DNA from: Candidatus Hydrogenisulfobacillus filiaventi
Lineage (GTDB): Bacteria; Bacillota; Sulfobacillia; Sulfobacillales; R501
Assembly: GCA_902809825.1 (NCBI GenBank)
Contig: LR778114.1
Coordinates: 1,054,001-1,118,000, forward strand
Length of the DNA stretch: 64,000 nucleotides
Direction: 5' to 3'
The notes under the pieces are model-generated. The model ran no database searches and had not been told where the DNA came from. It saw only the letters and a list, made by a program, of their open reading frames with translations. A program made the translations under genes and the position numbers. Positions 50,081 to 57,602 of this stretch are shown here, piece after piece; within the stretch, counting starts at the first letter, position 1, and each line of letters starts with the position of its first letter.

Positions 50081-52084
50081 GTGACCTTGCGGACGGCCCT
50101 AATGGCCCTGACGGTGCTCCTTTTTGTGGCCGGGATGACCGTCTTCGGGGTGCGGGTGCTGGCCATCGGGCGGGTGCTGCGGCGGGCACGGCCGGCGGTG
50201 CGTACGGACCGCGCTGGCGCCCGCCTGGCCTCCCTGGCCGGGCAGGTGCTGCTGCACCGCCGGCTCCTGCGCGTCCCGCTTTCGGGGGTGCTGCACTTCC
50301 TCATCTTCAGCGGGTTCGTGGTGCTCTTCATTGACATCGTGGAAACGGTGGGCGAAGTCTTCGTCCGTGGCTTCTCGGTCGGCCCCGTGCTGGCGCCGCT
50401 GGTGGACGTGTGGGTACTGCTGGTCCTGACCGGCATCGTCCTCGCCCTCTACAACCGGCTGGTATTACGGCCGGCCCGCTTTGAGGGCTCCGACGAGCGG
50501 GATGCTTTCCTCATCCTGGGCCTGATTGCCACCATCGTCGTCGGCATCGTGGTCCACGACTCCTTTTATCCGTTCGTGGCGCATGAGGTCTACCACATTC
50601 CCGACCCCACTGCCCGCAGCCACTTCCTGGGCTGGGCCCTGGCCGGCCTCTGGCGGCAGCTGGGTTGGACGGGGCCCGCCGCCGCCAGTGCAGGCTATGT
50701 GGTCGGCTACCTGATGGACATGGGCACCGTGCTGGCCTTCCTGGCCTACCTGCCCTACTCCAAGCACTTTCACATCTTCCTGGCGGTGCCCAACGTCTAT
50801 CTGCGCAACCTGGGACCGCGCGGTACCCTGGTCCCGGTTCCCCCCCAGGACACCATGGCTGTGCGCCGGTTCGAGGACTTTACCTGGAAGGACATCCTGG
50901 ACCTGTATACCTGTACCGAGTGCGGGCGCTGCCAGGCGGTGTGTCCCGCTCATGCGGCCGGGCAGCCGCTGTCGCCCAAGATGCTGATCCTGAACCTGCG
51001 TGACGCCCTCAACGCCCGGCTGGAAGCCGGGGCCACCGCGGAGGCGCCGCCCCTGGCCGGTGGCGTGATCAGCCGGGAAACCCTGTGGTCCTGTACCACC
51101 TGCGGGGCATGCCAGGAGGCGTGTCCGGTCTTCATCGAGCACGTGCCCAAGATCGCCGGTCTGCGCGCCGCTTTATTGGAGGACGGCGAGGTGGAACCAG
51201 GGGCCCAGAAGGTGCTGGTGGCCTGGGAGCGGCAGGGGAACTCCTTTGCCCAGCCGGCCCGGAAGCGGGCGCAATGGGTGAAGGAACTCGACTTCCCTGT
51301 CAAGGACGCGCGCAAGGAACCGGTGGACTGGTTGTGGTTCGTGGGGGACTTCGCCTCCTACGACCCCCGGGTGCAGCAGCTCACCCGGCTGGTGGCCCGC
51401 CTGCTCCATGCTGCCGGGGTGGACTTCGGCATCCTTTACGAAGGGGAGGTCAATGCCGGCAACGAAGCCCTGCGGCTAGGCGAGTACGGGCTGTTCGAGA
51501 CCCTGGCTCAAAAGAACCTCAAGGCGCTCGAGCAGGCGCAGTTCAACCGCCTGTTCACCACCGACCCCCACTCCCTCAACGCGCTCCGCAACGAATACCG
51601 TAAGTTGGGCTTCGAGCGGCCGGTCCTCCACTACACCGAGCTGTTTGTGGAGCTCCTGGACCAGGGCCGCCTGCACCTGGATCCGCTGCGGGTACGCGCG
51701 ACCTACCACGACCCCTGTTACCTGGGGCGTTGGAACCGCGTGTTTGAGGCACCGCGGGAGCTCATCCGGCGCTGCGGGGTGGAGCTGGTGGAAATGCCCC
51801 GGCATGGGGCGCAGAGCTTCTGCTGCGGGGCAGGCGGAGGCCGCATCTGGATGGACGAGAGCGGGGTGCAGGACCGGCCGGCCAATCAGCGCATCCGCGA
51901 GGCGCTGGCCCTGCCGGGGGTGAACCACTTCGTGGTCGCGTGCCCGAAGGATGTCTCCATGTTCTCCGCCTCGGTCACCGCCTTGGGGGTGGAGGATCGC
52001 CTGCGGGTGGTGGATGTAGCCGAGCTGTTGGCGGCGGCCGCCGGCCTGGCCCTCATGGAGGAGGGCAGCCTGGCGCTCTCCTAG
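50081..52084 (+). CDS. membrane-bound Etf-linked Fe-S oxidoreductase (EMO-type)
   Basis: 667 aa. The N-terminal 240 residues hold about six transmembrane helices resembling the NarI/cytochrome b gamma subunit, with histidines (LHFLIFSGF, VAHEVYHIPD, YSKHFHIFLAVP) suited to haem b. Two [4Fe-4S] motifs follow: CTECGRCQAVCP (C278-C288) and CTTCGACQEACP (C338-C348). Then two CCG domains. In CCG1 the expected cysteines are replaced (VGDFASY at D423 and EVNAGN at N458). CCG2 keeps DPCYLG (C546), FCCGAGGG (C581, C582) and ACPKD (C621). Proteins of this build pass electrons between EtfAB and menaquinone. GTG start. Confidence 0.9.
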   Translation: MTLRTALMALTVLLFVAGMTVFGVRVLAIGRVLRRARPAVRTDRAGARLASLAGQVLLHRRLLRVPLSGVLHFLIFSGFVVLFIDIVETVGEVFVRGFSVGPVLAPLVDVWVLLVLTGIVLALYNRLVLRPARFEGSDERDAFLILGLIATIVVGIVVHDSFYPFVAHEVYHIPDPTARSHFLGWALAGLWRQLGWTGPAAASAGYVVGYLMDMGTVLAFLAYLPYSKHFHIFLAVPNVYLRNLGPRGTLVPVPPQDTMAVRRFEDFTWKDILDLYTCTECGRCQAVCPAHAAGQPLSPKMLILNLRDALNARLEAGATAEAPPLAGGVISRETLWSCTTCGACQEACPVFIEHVPKIAGLRAALLEDGEVEPGAQKVLVAWERQGNSFAQPARKRAQWVKELDFPVKDARKEPVDWLWFVGDFASYDPRVQQLTRLVARLLHAAGVDFGILYEGEVNAGNEALRLGEYGLFETLAQKNLKALEQAQFNRLFTTDPHSLNALRNEYRKLGFERPVLHYTELFVELLDQGRLHLDPLRVRATYHDPCYLGRWNRVFEAPRELIRRCGVELVEMPRHGAQSFCCGAGGGRIWMDESGVQDRPANQRIREALALPGVNHFVVACPKDVSMFSASVTALGVEDRLRVVDVAELLAAAAGLALMEEGSLALS

Positions 52085-52089
52085 GGGCC

Positions 52090-52123
52090 GGGGGCGGGAG
52101 CGGCATGGGCCGTTCCCGCCCCC
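52090..52123 (+). terminator. terminator-like hairpin at the end of the Hdr-Etf cluster
   Basis: GGGGGCGGGA (52090-52099) pairs with TCCCGCCCCC (52114-52123), with an inner CGGC/GCCG pairing; no U-tract, so efficiency is uncertain. Confidence 0.6.
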
Positions 52124-52178
52124 GTGTGTGCCGGCCTTCGTCAGACTCCGGCATACCGGCCCCGCGCCGACGCCTACC

Positions 52179-52858
52179 ATGGGGCCCAAGCGCGTAGACA
52201 GGCGGGCAGTGGCGGAGGCGGATCGGCTCTACCGCACCATCCTAACGGTGACCGGGGGTCTGGCGCCGGTGACCGCCCGGACCGTCGAACACGGCCTCGT
52301 GCTGGACACCCGGATGAACGGCGAGCCCAAGGAGAGTTTCACCCCCGGCGCGGAGACGGCGCTGGAGGCCGGGACCGCCCGCTGGGCGGCCGCGGCGGGG
52401 GCCGTTTTCCCCAGCTACCGCATGCCACCCGCCTACAAGGAGGCGGTGTGCCCCGCCCCCCTTGACCGGGACTGCCCTCTACGAGGCGCAACGCCGCAGC
52501 GGGCGGCGGACGCGGAACGGTGCAGGCCGCCCCCGCCCGCCTGGGCGCGTTCATGGGCGAATCGGCGGCAGGGCTGGCGGCGGCTGCCACGCTGCCACGC
52601 GGTGGCGGCCGGCCATGAGGACCTGAACGCCCTGGGCTATTACGGGTCGATGGCCCGCGAAGACTCTCTGCTGGGTACTCTGCACCGCCCCTGGTCGGAC
52701 CGGCTCCTGCTCCTGGAACTCGCCTGCTACCTGCCGACCTGGCCTGCTGCAGCCGCTGCTGGCCGGGGCTGGTGAGGCCGTCGCATTTACGGCCCGCGGG
52801 CAGGAGGTGCCGGCGCGGTTCCGCATCGCCCTCGAACAGGCCGGGGAGTTGGCCTGAC
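52179..52858 (+). pseudogene. decayed gene of unknown function
   Basis: Protein-like text appears in alternating frames: KRVDRRAVAEADRLYRTILT, then VTARTVEHGLVLDTRMNGEP and FPSYRMPPAYKEA in one frame; GTVQAAPARLGAFMGESAAG in another; LNALGYYGSMAREDSLLGTL and RPWSDRLLLLELACYLP; finally AGEAVAFTARGQEVPARFRI ending in a stop at 52856-52858. At least three frame changes are needed to join these. Neighbouring genes are intact, so this is more likely real decay than poor sequence. The family is not recognised. Confidence 0.6.
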
Positions 52859-52898
52859 GGGAGATGCCCGGCGTTGGGGGATCGTCGGGGAGGCCCGA

Positions 52899-53603
52899 TT
52901 GCGACCGCGTGTTCGCCACCGTCTTTCCCGATCGCGCGCGCCTTCCTGGATGCCCTGCCCCTTCCGCCCGCGGGGCGGGTGTGGGAGATCGGGGCCGGAA
53001 GCGGGAGGGTTCCCTTCGGCCTGCGCGGGTGGCTGCCGCCGGGGGCCGCCTGACCGCGCTGGAGGCCTCCCCCTGCGAGGGATGCTGGAACGGAAACGGA
53101 CGGCCCAGGGCGCCACGGCGCTGGCGGTGCTCCAGGGGCGGGCGCAGGCGCTGCCCTTCCCCCCTGCGGCTTTGACGGGGGATGGTGGCGCCGGTGCTGT
53201 ACTTCCCCGGACTGGGCCCGGCCGACTTTTTCAGCAGCCCCCTGATGGCGGGCTGGTTCCGCCCCCTGCGGGGGCGGGCGGAGGCATTGGGGGTACCGTT
53301 GGGGAGCAGCAGGGGCGGGCGGCGGAGGCGGGGGAGGCCGCCTTCCGGGCTGCAGGCCTGCCGGTGGGGAGCCGGGTGACGACCCGCGAGCGGGCCGATG
53401 CGGGGGACCCGGAGGCCTTCCTGGCGATGGTCCTCAAGGACGGGGCCTTTTATTGGAACATCCTGGCCCGCCTGCCGTTCCGGGAGCGCCGGTGGCTACG
53501 GGAGCGGCTCAACCGGGAAGGCCCGCATGGGCCCGCGCCGCGGCCCCCCGGGGAGCAGCGGGCCTGCGGGACCGTCACCCGCATCCCGGCCCGCAAGGCC
53601 TGA
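52899..53603 (+). pseudogene. decayed class I SAM-dependent methyltransferase
   Basis: Remains of a methyltransferase spread over three frames: ARAFLDALPLPPAGRVWEIG, then AGSGRVPFGLRGWLPPG (SAM motif I), GGRLTALEASP, GMLERKRTAQGATALAVLQG, RAQALPFPPAAL, and VAPVLYFPGLGPADFFSSPL. The end, FLAMVLKDGAFYWNILARLP, then FRERRWLRERLNREGP, is in the first frame again. Four or more frameshifts are required. One 705-base frame is nominally open from 52899 to 53603, but its middle does not read as this protein. Lies directly upstream of the spoIIA promoter. Confidence 0.7.
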
Positions 53604-53641
53604 CCCCGCCGTCGGCGTCGCATAAGCCGCCTTTTTTCGTG

Positions 53642-53671
53642 GCAGGAAATGGGATCCGCTATGGCGAATCC
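53642..53671 (+). promoter_or_regulatory. sigma-H-type promoter of the spoIIA operon
   Basis: GCAGGAAAT (53642-53650) matches the sigma-H -35 consensus RnAGGAwWW perfectly, and GGCGAAT (53663-53669) matches the -10 RnnGAAT, with 12 bases between. It is about 35 bases upstream of spoIIAA. The Bacillus spoIIA operon is transcribed by sigma-H under Spo0A control. Confidence 0.75.
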
Positions 53672-53703
53672 CTCCCTGTAACCATGGCGGGGAGGGGAAG
53701 ACC

Positions 53704-54039
53704 GTGACGGTAGTGCACAGCGTGCAGGGCAACCGGATTGTCGTGGCCCTCAAGGGGGAGCTGGACCTGACCACGGCCGGCCCCCTGCGGGAGGCCCTGG
53801 ACCAGCTCCTCGACCGCCATCCCGGCCGCGACCTGGTCCTCGACCTGGCGGAGGTGCCCTTTGTCGACAGCTCGGGGTTGGGGGTCATCCTGGGCCGCTA
53901 CCGCCGGGTGCGCCAGGAAGGCCGGCAGCTGGCCATCGTAAATCCCCGTCCCCATGTGCGGGCGGTGTTCGACATGGCGGGCATGGATACGCTCATGAGC
54001 ATTGCCCCGGCGCGGCCGCCGGAGCGGGCCGGCCGCTGA
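53704..54039 (+). CDS. spoIIAA: anti-sigma F factor antagonist SpoIIAA
   Basis: STAS-domain protein that frees sigma-F by binding SpoIIAB. 111 aa. The phosphorylated serine lies in VPFVDSSGLGVILGRY (S56/S57), the exact family motif; RIVVALKGELDLTTAGPLR at the N-terminus. GTG start with GGGGAGGGGAAG seven bases upstream. First gene of the spoIIA operon. Confidence 0.95.
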   Translation: MTVVHSVQGNRIVVALKGELDLTTAGPLREALDQLLDRHPGRDLVLDLAEVPFVDSSGLGVILGRYRRVRQEGRQLAIVNPRPHVRAVFDMAGMDTLMSIAPARPPERAGR

Positions 54040-54075
54040 CGGTCGGGGCAGCCGGAAAAAACGGGGGGGTTCGCG

Positions 54076-54522
54076 GTGAAGGGCAACGAAATGCAGCTCA
54101 GGTTCCTGTCCAAGGCGGCCAACGTCGGCCTGGCGCGGGTGGCGGTGGCCAGCTTCGCCGCCCAGCTCCCCTTCTCCTTGGCCGACCTGGAGGAAATCAA
54201 GGTGGCGGTGTCGGAAGCAGTCTCCAATGCCATGATCCACGGCTATTCCGGACGGGAGGACGGCTGGGTGGAGGTGCGGGCGCGCATCGCCGGCCGGGAG
54301 CTGCAGCTGGCGGTCCAGGATTGGGGGGTGGGGATCGCCGACATCCACCTGGCCCGCCAGCCCAACTACTCGTCCGACCCGGAGCGCATGGGGCTGGGCT
54401 TCGCCTTCATGGAGTCGTTCATGCATGGCCTTGAGGTGGAATCCCGGGTGGGGGCGGGTACCACCGTGCACATGCGGCGGGAGGCCATCCTGGCCGGGGA
54501 ACTGGAAAGCCATGTCCAATAA
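54076..54522 (+). CDS. spoIIAB: anti-sigma F factor / serine kinase SpoIIAB
   Basis: 148 aa GHKL-type kinase that binds sigma-F or phosphorylates SpoIIAA. N-box VAVSEAVSNAMIHGYSG, DWGVGIADI (G1 box) and PERMGLGFAFMESFM (G2 region), with GAGTTVHMRR. GTG start after a purine-rich GGAAAAAACGGGGGGG. The last 11 bases overlap sigF. Confidence 0.95.
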   Translation: MKGNEMQLRFLSKAANVGLARVAVASFAAQLPFSLADLEEIKVAVSEAVSNAMIHGYSGREDGWVEVRARIAGRELQLAVQDWGVGIADIHLARQPNYSSDPERMGLGFAFMESFMHGLEVESRVGAGTTVHMRREAILAGELESHVQ

Positions 54523-55288
54523 CCACCCCGGCGCCGACCTCGACCCCCCCTCCGAGGCTGAATGGTTCCGCCGTGCCCAGGCCGGGGATCCCGACGCCCG
54601 CCGGGTGCTGGTGGAGCGGCACTGGAACCTGGTGTGGCACATCGTGCATCGTTTCCAGGGCCGCGGCTATGAGGCGGAGGACCTGTTCCAAGTGGGAGCC
54701 ATCGGGCTTCTCAAGGCCATCGACCGCTTTGAGGTGGAGCGGGGCCTGAAATTCTCCACCTATGCCGTGCCCCTGATCATGGGCGAGATCCGCCGTTATC
54801 TGCGCGACGACCAGCCCTTGCGGGTGTCGCGGTCGGTGCGCGAACTCGGGGTGCGCATCGAACAGACCCGGCAGCGCCTGAGCCAGGCCTGGGGCCGGGA
54901 TCCAACCGTGGAGGAGCTGGCAGGGGAGCTGGGCCTGGACCCCACGGCCATTACCGAAGCTATGGAGGCGGTTCAGCCCCCCGCCTCGCTCCATCAGACC
55001 CTGGACAGCCCCCATGGCGGGGAGACGCGCCTGCTCGACAACATCCCGGATCCCCGTTCGGAGGCGGAATGGCTTGAGCAGCTGGCGCTGACCCAGGCCT
55101 TCCAAGCCCTGGATGCCCGCGACCGGTATATCCTGCAGGCGCGGTTTGCGGAGGGCCGGACCCAGAGCGAGGTGGCAGAGCGCCTGCACATCTCCCAGGT
55201 CCAGGTTTCTCGGCTGGAACGCCGGGCTCTGGAGCGCCTGCGCCGGGCTCTGAGCGAGGAGACGACCGGGCGCCGGCCGGCGCCCTGA
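54512..55288 (+). CDS. sigF: forespore sigma factor SigF
   Basis: 258 aa sigma-70 family factor, first forespore-specific sigma. Region 2: NLVWHIVHRFQGRGYEAEDL, FQVGAIGLLKAIDRFEVERG, FSTYAVPLIMGEIRRYLRDD. Region 3: DPTVEELAGELGLDPTAITE. Region 4: RTQSEVAERLHISQVQVSRL. ATG start inside the end of spoIIAB, as in Bacillus. Confidence 0.95.
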   Translation: MSNNHPGADLDPPSEAEWFRRAQAGDPDARRVLVERHWNLVWHIVHRFQGRGYEAEDLFQVGAIGLLKAIDRFEVERGLKFSTYAVPLIMGEIRRYLRDDQPLRVSRSVRELGVRIEQTRQRLSQAWGRDPTVEELAGELGLDPTAITEAMEAVQPPASLHQTLDSPHGGETRLLDNIPDPRSEAEWLEQLALTQAFQALDARDRYILQARFAEGRTQSEVAERLHISQVQVSRLERRALERLRRALSEETTGRRPAP

Positions 55289-55341
55289 CCGGCGCGGCCC
55301 CCGGGCCGCCTCGCGTGAAGGGCGCCAGGGCCGGACATACT

Positions 55342-55373
55342 AGCGCCGTCGGCAACTAGGCCGACGGCGCTTC
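55342..55373 (+). terminator. terminator-like hairpin after sigF
   Basis: Perfect 12-bp stem AGCGCCGTCGGC (55342-55353) and GCCGACGGCGCT (55360-55371), AACTAG loop, tail TTCACATT. Confidence 0.65.
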
Positions 55374-55411
55374 ACATTCACTGGCCCGAAGGGCAAAGGA
55401 GGCACGGCAGG

Positions 55412-55624
55412 GTGAGCAGTGTAGCCAAGGTGGTGGAAATGGTCGGGCAGTCGTCGGAAAGCTGGCAGGACGCGGTCAACCGCGCGGTGGCCGAACTGCA
55501 CAAGAGCGTGCCCGACATTACCGGCGTGGAAGTGACCAATTGGACCGCCAACGTGCGCGACGGGCGGGTGGTGGAGTACAAGGTCGACGTGAAGGTAGCC
55601 TACGGGGCTGAAGGCGGCCGGTAA
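55412..55624 (+). CDS. dodecin family flavin-binding protein
   Basis: 70 aa. KVVEMVGQSSESWQDAVNRA, then AVAELHKSVPDITGVEV and DGRVVEYKVDVKVAYG match dodecins, dodecameric flavin-storage proteins with a beta-alpha-beta-beta fold. GTG start with AAAGGAGG upstream. Located between the sigF terminator and spoVAC with 45 bases to the latter, so possibly part of the forespore operon. Confidence 0.9.
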   Translation: MSSVAKVVEMVGQSSESWQDAVNRAVAELHKSVPDITGVEVTNWTANVRDGRVVEYKVDVKVAYGAEGGR

Positions 55625-55669
55625 GCCTTCAGGCCTTGGGCAACCAGGCGGGATGGAGGGTGGTGTCCC

Positions 55670-56155
55670 TTGGCGGAGGGAGCGCCGCGGGACCCCGCGG
55701 CCCCTTTGCGGGGCCTCACGCGGGAAGAGTACCGGCGGCTCGTGAGCCGGCAGCAGCCGAAGAAACCGCTGGTCCGCAACCTTTGGTGGGCATTCGCGAT
55801 CGGGGGGACCATCGCGGAGGTCGGACAGGCCATCCTCTGGGGGTTCACCCGGCTGGGCCTGCCCCAGAAGGAGGCCCTTTCGGCCACGGCGGTGGTCCTG
55901 GTGGGACTGGGGGCCCTCCTGACCGGTCTGGGATGGTATGACGCCATCACTAAGCTGGGCGGCATGGGCGGCAGCCTGCCCATTACCGGCTTTGCCAATG
56001 CCATGGTCGCCCCGGCGATGGAATACCGCCGGGAGGGACTGGTTCTGGGCATCGGGGCCCGCCTGTTCACCATCGCGGGCCCGGTTCTGACCTATACCCT
56101 GCTGGCCGGCTTTGTGGTCGGGTTCATCGGCTATTTCCTGGCCGGCTGGCGGTAG
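55670..56155 (+). CDS. spoVAC: stage V sporulation protein AC
   Basis: Inner-membrane component of the dipicolinic acid channel, 161 aa. LTREEYRRLVSRQQPKKPLV at residues 16-35, WWAFAIGGTIAEVGQ, and ITKLGGMGGSLPITGFANAM, then EGLVLGIGARLFTIAGPVLT; four hydrophobic helices. TTG start, GGAGG nine bases upstream. Confidence 0.95.
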   Translation: MAEGAPRDPAAPLRGLTREEYRRLVSRQQPKKPLVRNLWWAFAIGGTIAEVGQAILWGFTRLGLPQKEALSATAVVLVGLGALLTGLGWYDAITKLGGMGGSLPITGFANAMVAPAMEYRREGLVLGIGARLFTIAGPVLTYTLLAGFVVGFIGYFLAGWR

Positions 56156-56173
56156 CAGGAGGCGGAGGAGCCG

Positions 56174-57202
56174 TTGCAGAGGGAGCGCGGGATGGAAGCC
56201 CTGGGGCCCGGGACCTACCGGCTGTACGGGGTCGGCATCGCGACCACGGCGGCGGTGGTCGGTCCCAAGGAGGGACGGGGGCCTCTGGGCGGCTACTTTG
56301 ACCGGGTATGGCCGGATGATGAGCACGGGCAGGCCACCTTCGAGGCCGCGGAACTGGCCCTGGCGACCGAGGCCGCCACGGTGGCGGTGGAGCGGGCAGG
56401 CCTCGAATGGGAGCAGGTGGAGGCCGTCCTGGGGGGCGACCTGCTGGACCAGCTCATCACGACCAATTTTGCCGGCCGCGCGCATGGCCGCCCCCTCCTG
56501 GGCGTGTTCGCCGCCTGTGCCTCCTTCACCGAGGCCCTGGGGCTGGGGGCCTGTCTCATTGCAGGCGGGGGACCGCGCACCGTGCTGGCCATGGCGGCCA
56601 GCCATCATTATGCGGCGGAGCGGCAGTTCCGCTTCCCGACCGAGCTCGGCTATCAGCGGCTGCCGACCGCCTCCTGGACCGCCACGGCCGCCGGGGCCAC
56701 CGTCCTGACGGCGGACGTGCCCCCCGGAGGTCTGATAGTGGAGGCGGTCACCTTCGGACGGGTGGTGGACTACGGGCAGAAGAACCCCAACGACATGGGG
56801 TCGGCCATGGCCCCCGCGGCGGCCGACACCATCCTCCGCCACCTGCAGGCCACCGGCCAGCGGCCCGGGGATTTTGACCGCATCGTGACCGGGGATCTGG
56901 GTGCGGTGGGGGTCCCACTGGCTGCGGAGGCCGCCCGGCGCAGCGGGACCGAGATCGCGCCGGTGCTGGACGATTGCGGGCTCCTGCTCTACGACCGCGA
57001 CGATGAGGATGTCCATAACGGCGGATCCGGGGCGGGCTGTTCTGCCGCCGTATTTAACGCCTACCTGGCTACGCGCCTGTTGGGCGGGTCCTGGCGGCAC
57101 CTTCTGCTGGCGGCCACGGGCGCCTTGTTCTCCCCCACCACCTACCGCCAGGGGGAGAGCATCCCGGGCATCTGCCATGCCGTGGAGATCCGCCGGGGCT
57201 AG
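56174..57202 (+). CDS. spoVAD: stage V sporulation protein AD
   Basis: 342 aa thiolase-fold protein that binds dipicolinic acid. VAVERAGLEWEQVEAVLGGD, FGVFAACASFTEALGLG-like block (GVFAACASFTEALGLGACLI) with the thiolase-type cysteine, NPNDMGSAMAPAAADTI, and GGSGAGCSAAVFNAYLATRL. TTG start with GGAGGAGCCG; an ATG at 56192 is the alternative. In the spoVAC-AD-AE order. Confidence 0.95.
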   Translation: MQRERGMEALGPGTYRLYGVGIATTAAVVGPKEGRGPLGGYFDRVWPDDEHGQATFEAAELALATEAATVAVERAGLEWEQVEAVLGGDLLDQLITTNFAGRAHGRPLLGVFAACASFTEALGLGACLIAGGGPRTVLAMAASHHYAAERQFRFPTELGYQRLPTASWTATAAGATVLTADVPPGGLIVEAVTFGRVVDYGQKNPNDMGSAMAPAAADTILRHLQATGQRPGDFDRIVTGDLGAVGVPLAAEAARRSGTEIAPVLDDCGLLLYDRDDEDVHNGGSGAGCSAAVFNAYLATRLLGGSWRHLLLAATGALFSPTTYRQGESIPGICHAVEIRRG

Positions 57203-57226
57203 GCCCGGGGGGAAAGGAGGGTACCG

Positions 57227-57577
57227 GTGACATTCCTGTGGGCGTTCGTGGTGGGCGGGCTGATGGCGGCCCTGGCCCAGCTGGTGCTGGACGTCTTCAA
57301 CCTCACCCCGGCCCACGTCCTGGTCCTGTTTGTGGTCCTGGGGGTGCTGGTGGGGGCGGTGGGGCTGTACAAGCCGCTGGTGGCCCTGGCGGGGGCGGGC
57401 GCCACCGTGCCGCTCCCCGGTTTCGGGTACACTTTCGTGGAAGGCGTGAAGGAAGGCATACACGAACGGGGCGTGCTGGGCATCTTCGCGGGCGGCCTGG
57501 CCGCCACCGCGGGCGGGATCAAGGCCGCGGTGGTGTTCGGGCTGCTGGTGGCGGCCCTGTTCAAGCCCAAGGTGTAA
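57227..57577 (+). CDS. spoVAE: stage V sporulation protein AE (membrane subunit, AEB type)
   Basis: 116 aa membrane protein with three or four helices. FVVGGLMAALAQLVLDVFNL, TPAHVLVLFVVLGVLVGAVG, and GAGATVPLPGFGYTFVEGVK are family signatures. GTG start with AAAGGAGGGTACC upstream. Confidence 0.94.
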   Translation: MTFLWAFVVGGLMAALAQLVLDVFNLTPAHVLVLFVVLGVLVGAVGLYKPLVALAGAGATVPLPGFGYTFVEGVKEGIHERGVLGIFAGGLAATAGGIKAAVVFGLLVAALFKPKV

Positions 57578-57602
57578 CGGCCAAGGCGGAAGGGGCGGCA
57601 AC

